A DNA stretch of 64,000 nt from Namhaeicola litoreus (GTDB taxonomy: Bacteria > Bacteroidota > Bacteroidia > Flavobacteriales > Flavobacteriaceae). Of the stretch, positions 63,391 through 64,000 are shown piece by piece. Where the stretch lies: assembly GCF_042679565.1 (NCBI RefSeq), contig NZ_JBHTMY010000003.1, forward strand, positions 1,364,001 to 1,428,000. Reading direction: 5' to 3'. Made by a program: the position numbers and the translations under genes. The notes below the pieces were generated by a model. That model was not told the origin of the DNA. It did no database searches and saw nothing but the letters and a program-made list of their open reading frames with translations. How positions within the stretch are numbered: the stretch's first letter is position 1; each line of letters begins with the position of its first letter.

Positions 63391-64000
63391 ATGACAATAA
63401 ATGGCTGTGTTTGAGCAGATAATCAAGGCTATTTGGTCCTTCATTGAATAACAGATCCAATATACTTAGATTAGCAAGAAAACCATGTTTATCTGAAAAC
63501 ACCTGATGATAAGATTCGAATTTAAAATCTTGCTTTAATTTTGCATTTGACATAATGCGCAGATCTTTTGCATATTCTATCTCGAAATGTTTTGTTTTAT
63601 GAATGATTGAATTCAATTCTAAAGCTTCAGAAATCACTTCATTGGTGTCTAGCAAAAGATCAATCAAATAGGTGTATTTCTTTTCAAAAACCAGATTGAT
63701 TTCTTCTTCATAGAACTCAAAATAAGGTGAAGAACGGTAGGCTGCTTCCAAGGATTTTTTATGTAATAGTTGCCAATTATTCTGTGGATCAAGTTTTACC
63801 TCCTTTGTTTTTTGTCGCTGCCCACTGTGTTCATGAACTATAGGAAGATTTAGCAATAAATTTCCATTGGCGCCAAAAACATAACATCTATTTCGATATG
63901 TTTGTTTTTGAAAATTATCTTCCAATTCAAACCAAAACTCTTTGTATTTGGCTATGGCTACAAATTGAATAATAGGTGAAAAGTAAGTAGGTTGTAAAAC
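63389..64000 (-). CDS. WbqC-family protein, 5' end outside the window
   Basis: This is a WbqC/WbtC-family protein, about 203 codons visible and open at the right edge. Reading backward from the edge the N-terminal part is VLQPTYFSPIIQFVAIAK, YKEFWFELEDNFQKQTY, then RNRCYVFGANGNLLLNLPI. The family core QPTYFSP and RNRC are conserved. Members occur in O-antigen and other loci; the reaction is not well established. The TTG at 63925 within it is not the true start. Confidence 0.9.
   Translation of the reverse strand, partial: VLQPTYFSPIIQFVAIAKYKEFWFELEDNFQKQTYRNRCYVFGANGNLLLNLPIVHEHSGQRQKTKEVKLDPQNNWQLLHKKSLEAAYRSSPYFEFYEEEINLVFEKKYTYLIDLLLDTNEVISEALELNSIIHKTKHFEIEYAKDLRIMSNAKLKQDFKFESYHQVFSDKHGFLANLSILDLLFNEGPNSLDYLLKHSHLLS

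Overview
The window looks like chromosomal DNA from a member of the Bacteroidota, most likely a marine flavobacterium. The DNA is AT-rich. Many genes belong to families typical of that phylum: DUF6090, DUF5916, DUF2911, the cyclophilin-FKBP fusion, WbqC, CRTAC1/ASPIC repeat proteins and PL6 alginate lyase. Shine-Dalgarno sites are weak, and the upstream motifs that can be seen are of the Bacteroidota -7 type (TAnnTTTG). No rRNA, CRISPR array, complete insertion sequence or SusC/SusD pair was seen. One tRNA (Ser, UGA) is present.

Layout. 0-4 kb: a MacA/MacB-type export operon (ATPase, two permeases, adaptor cut by the window edge). 4-6.3 kb: a DCC-family thiol protein and small secreted proteins, two of them recent tandem copies. 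6.9-29 kb: a large carbohydrate island. It has a LacI regulator, three Tat-signal Gfo/Idh/MocA oxidoreductases, a double DUF1080 (3-keto-glycoside lyase/hydratase) protein, a 1100-residue CRTAC1/ASPIC lipoprotein, DeoC, a PQQ dehydrogenase with a haem c site, a DUF4038/GH140-like hydrolase, an exported nucleoside hydrolase, a GH2 enzyme, a hydroxypyruvate-isomerase-like TIM barrel, an SSS symporter and a DMT transporter. 29.5-43 kb: an alginate lyase superfamily protein, an NAD-linked molybdenum formate dehydrogenase with FdhD, a ChrA transporter, a DUF5916 outer-membrane protein, a two-domain PL6 alginate lyase and a second TIM barrel. 43-52 kb: mixed accessory genes, including a thioesterase/KAS III pair, a Res-Xre toxin-antitoxin module, degenerate repeats, a DUF6090 gene with an in-frame hairpin, and decayed sequence beside tRNA-Ser. 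52.7-64 kb: mostly housekeeping (TauE/SafE, acylphosphatase, AroC, PPIase, CsaA, FAD/Fe-S oxidase, WbqC).

Working together. The central island reads as an oxidation-elimination-hydration-reduction route for glycoside cleavage. Gfo/Idh enzymes would make and later reduce 3-keto sugars, and the double DUF1080 protein would supply lyase and hydratase steps. Classical hydrolases (GH2, DUF4038/GH140-like, nucleoside hydrolase), a respiratory PQQ enzyme and sodium-coupled uptake sit beside it. Most of these proteins carry Tat, Sec or lipoprotein signals, so the chemistry is probably periplasmic or at the cell surface. The substrate is not identifiable from sequence. The alginate lyases at 29.5 and 39.6 kb suggest that marine uronate polysaccharides are also used.
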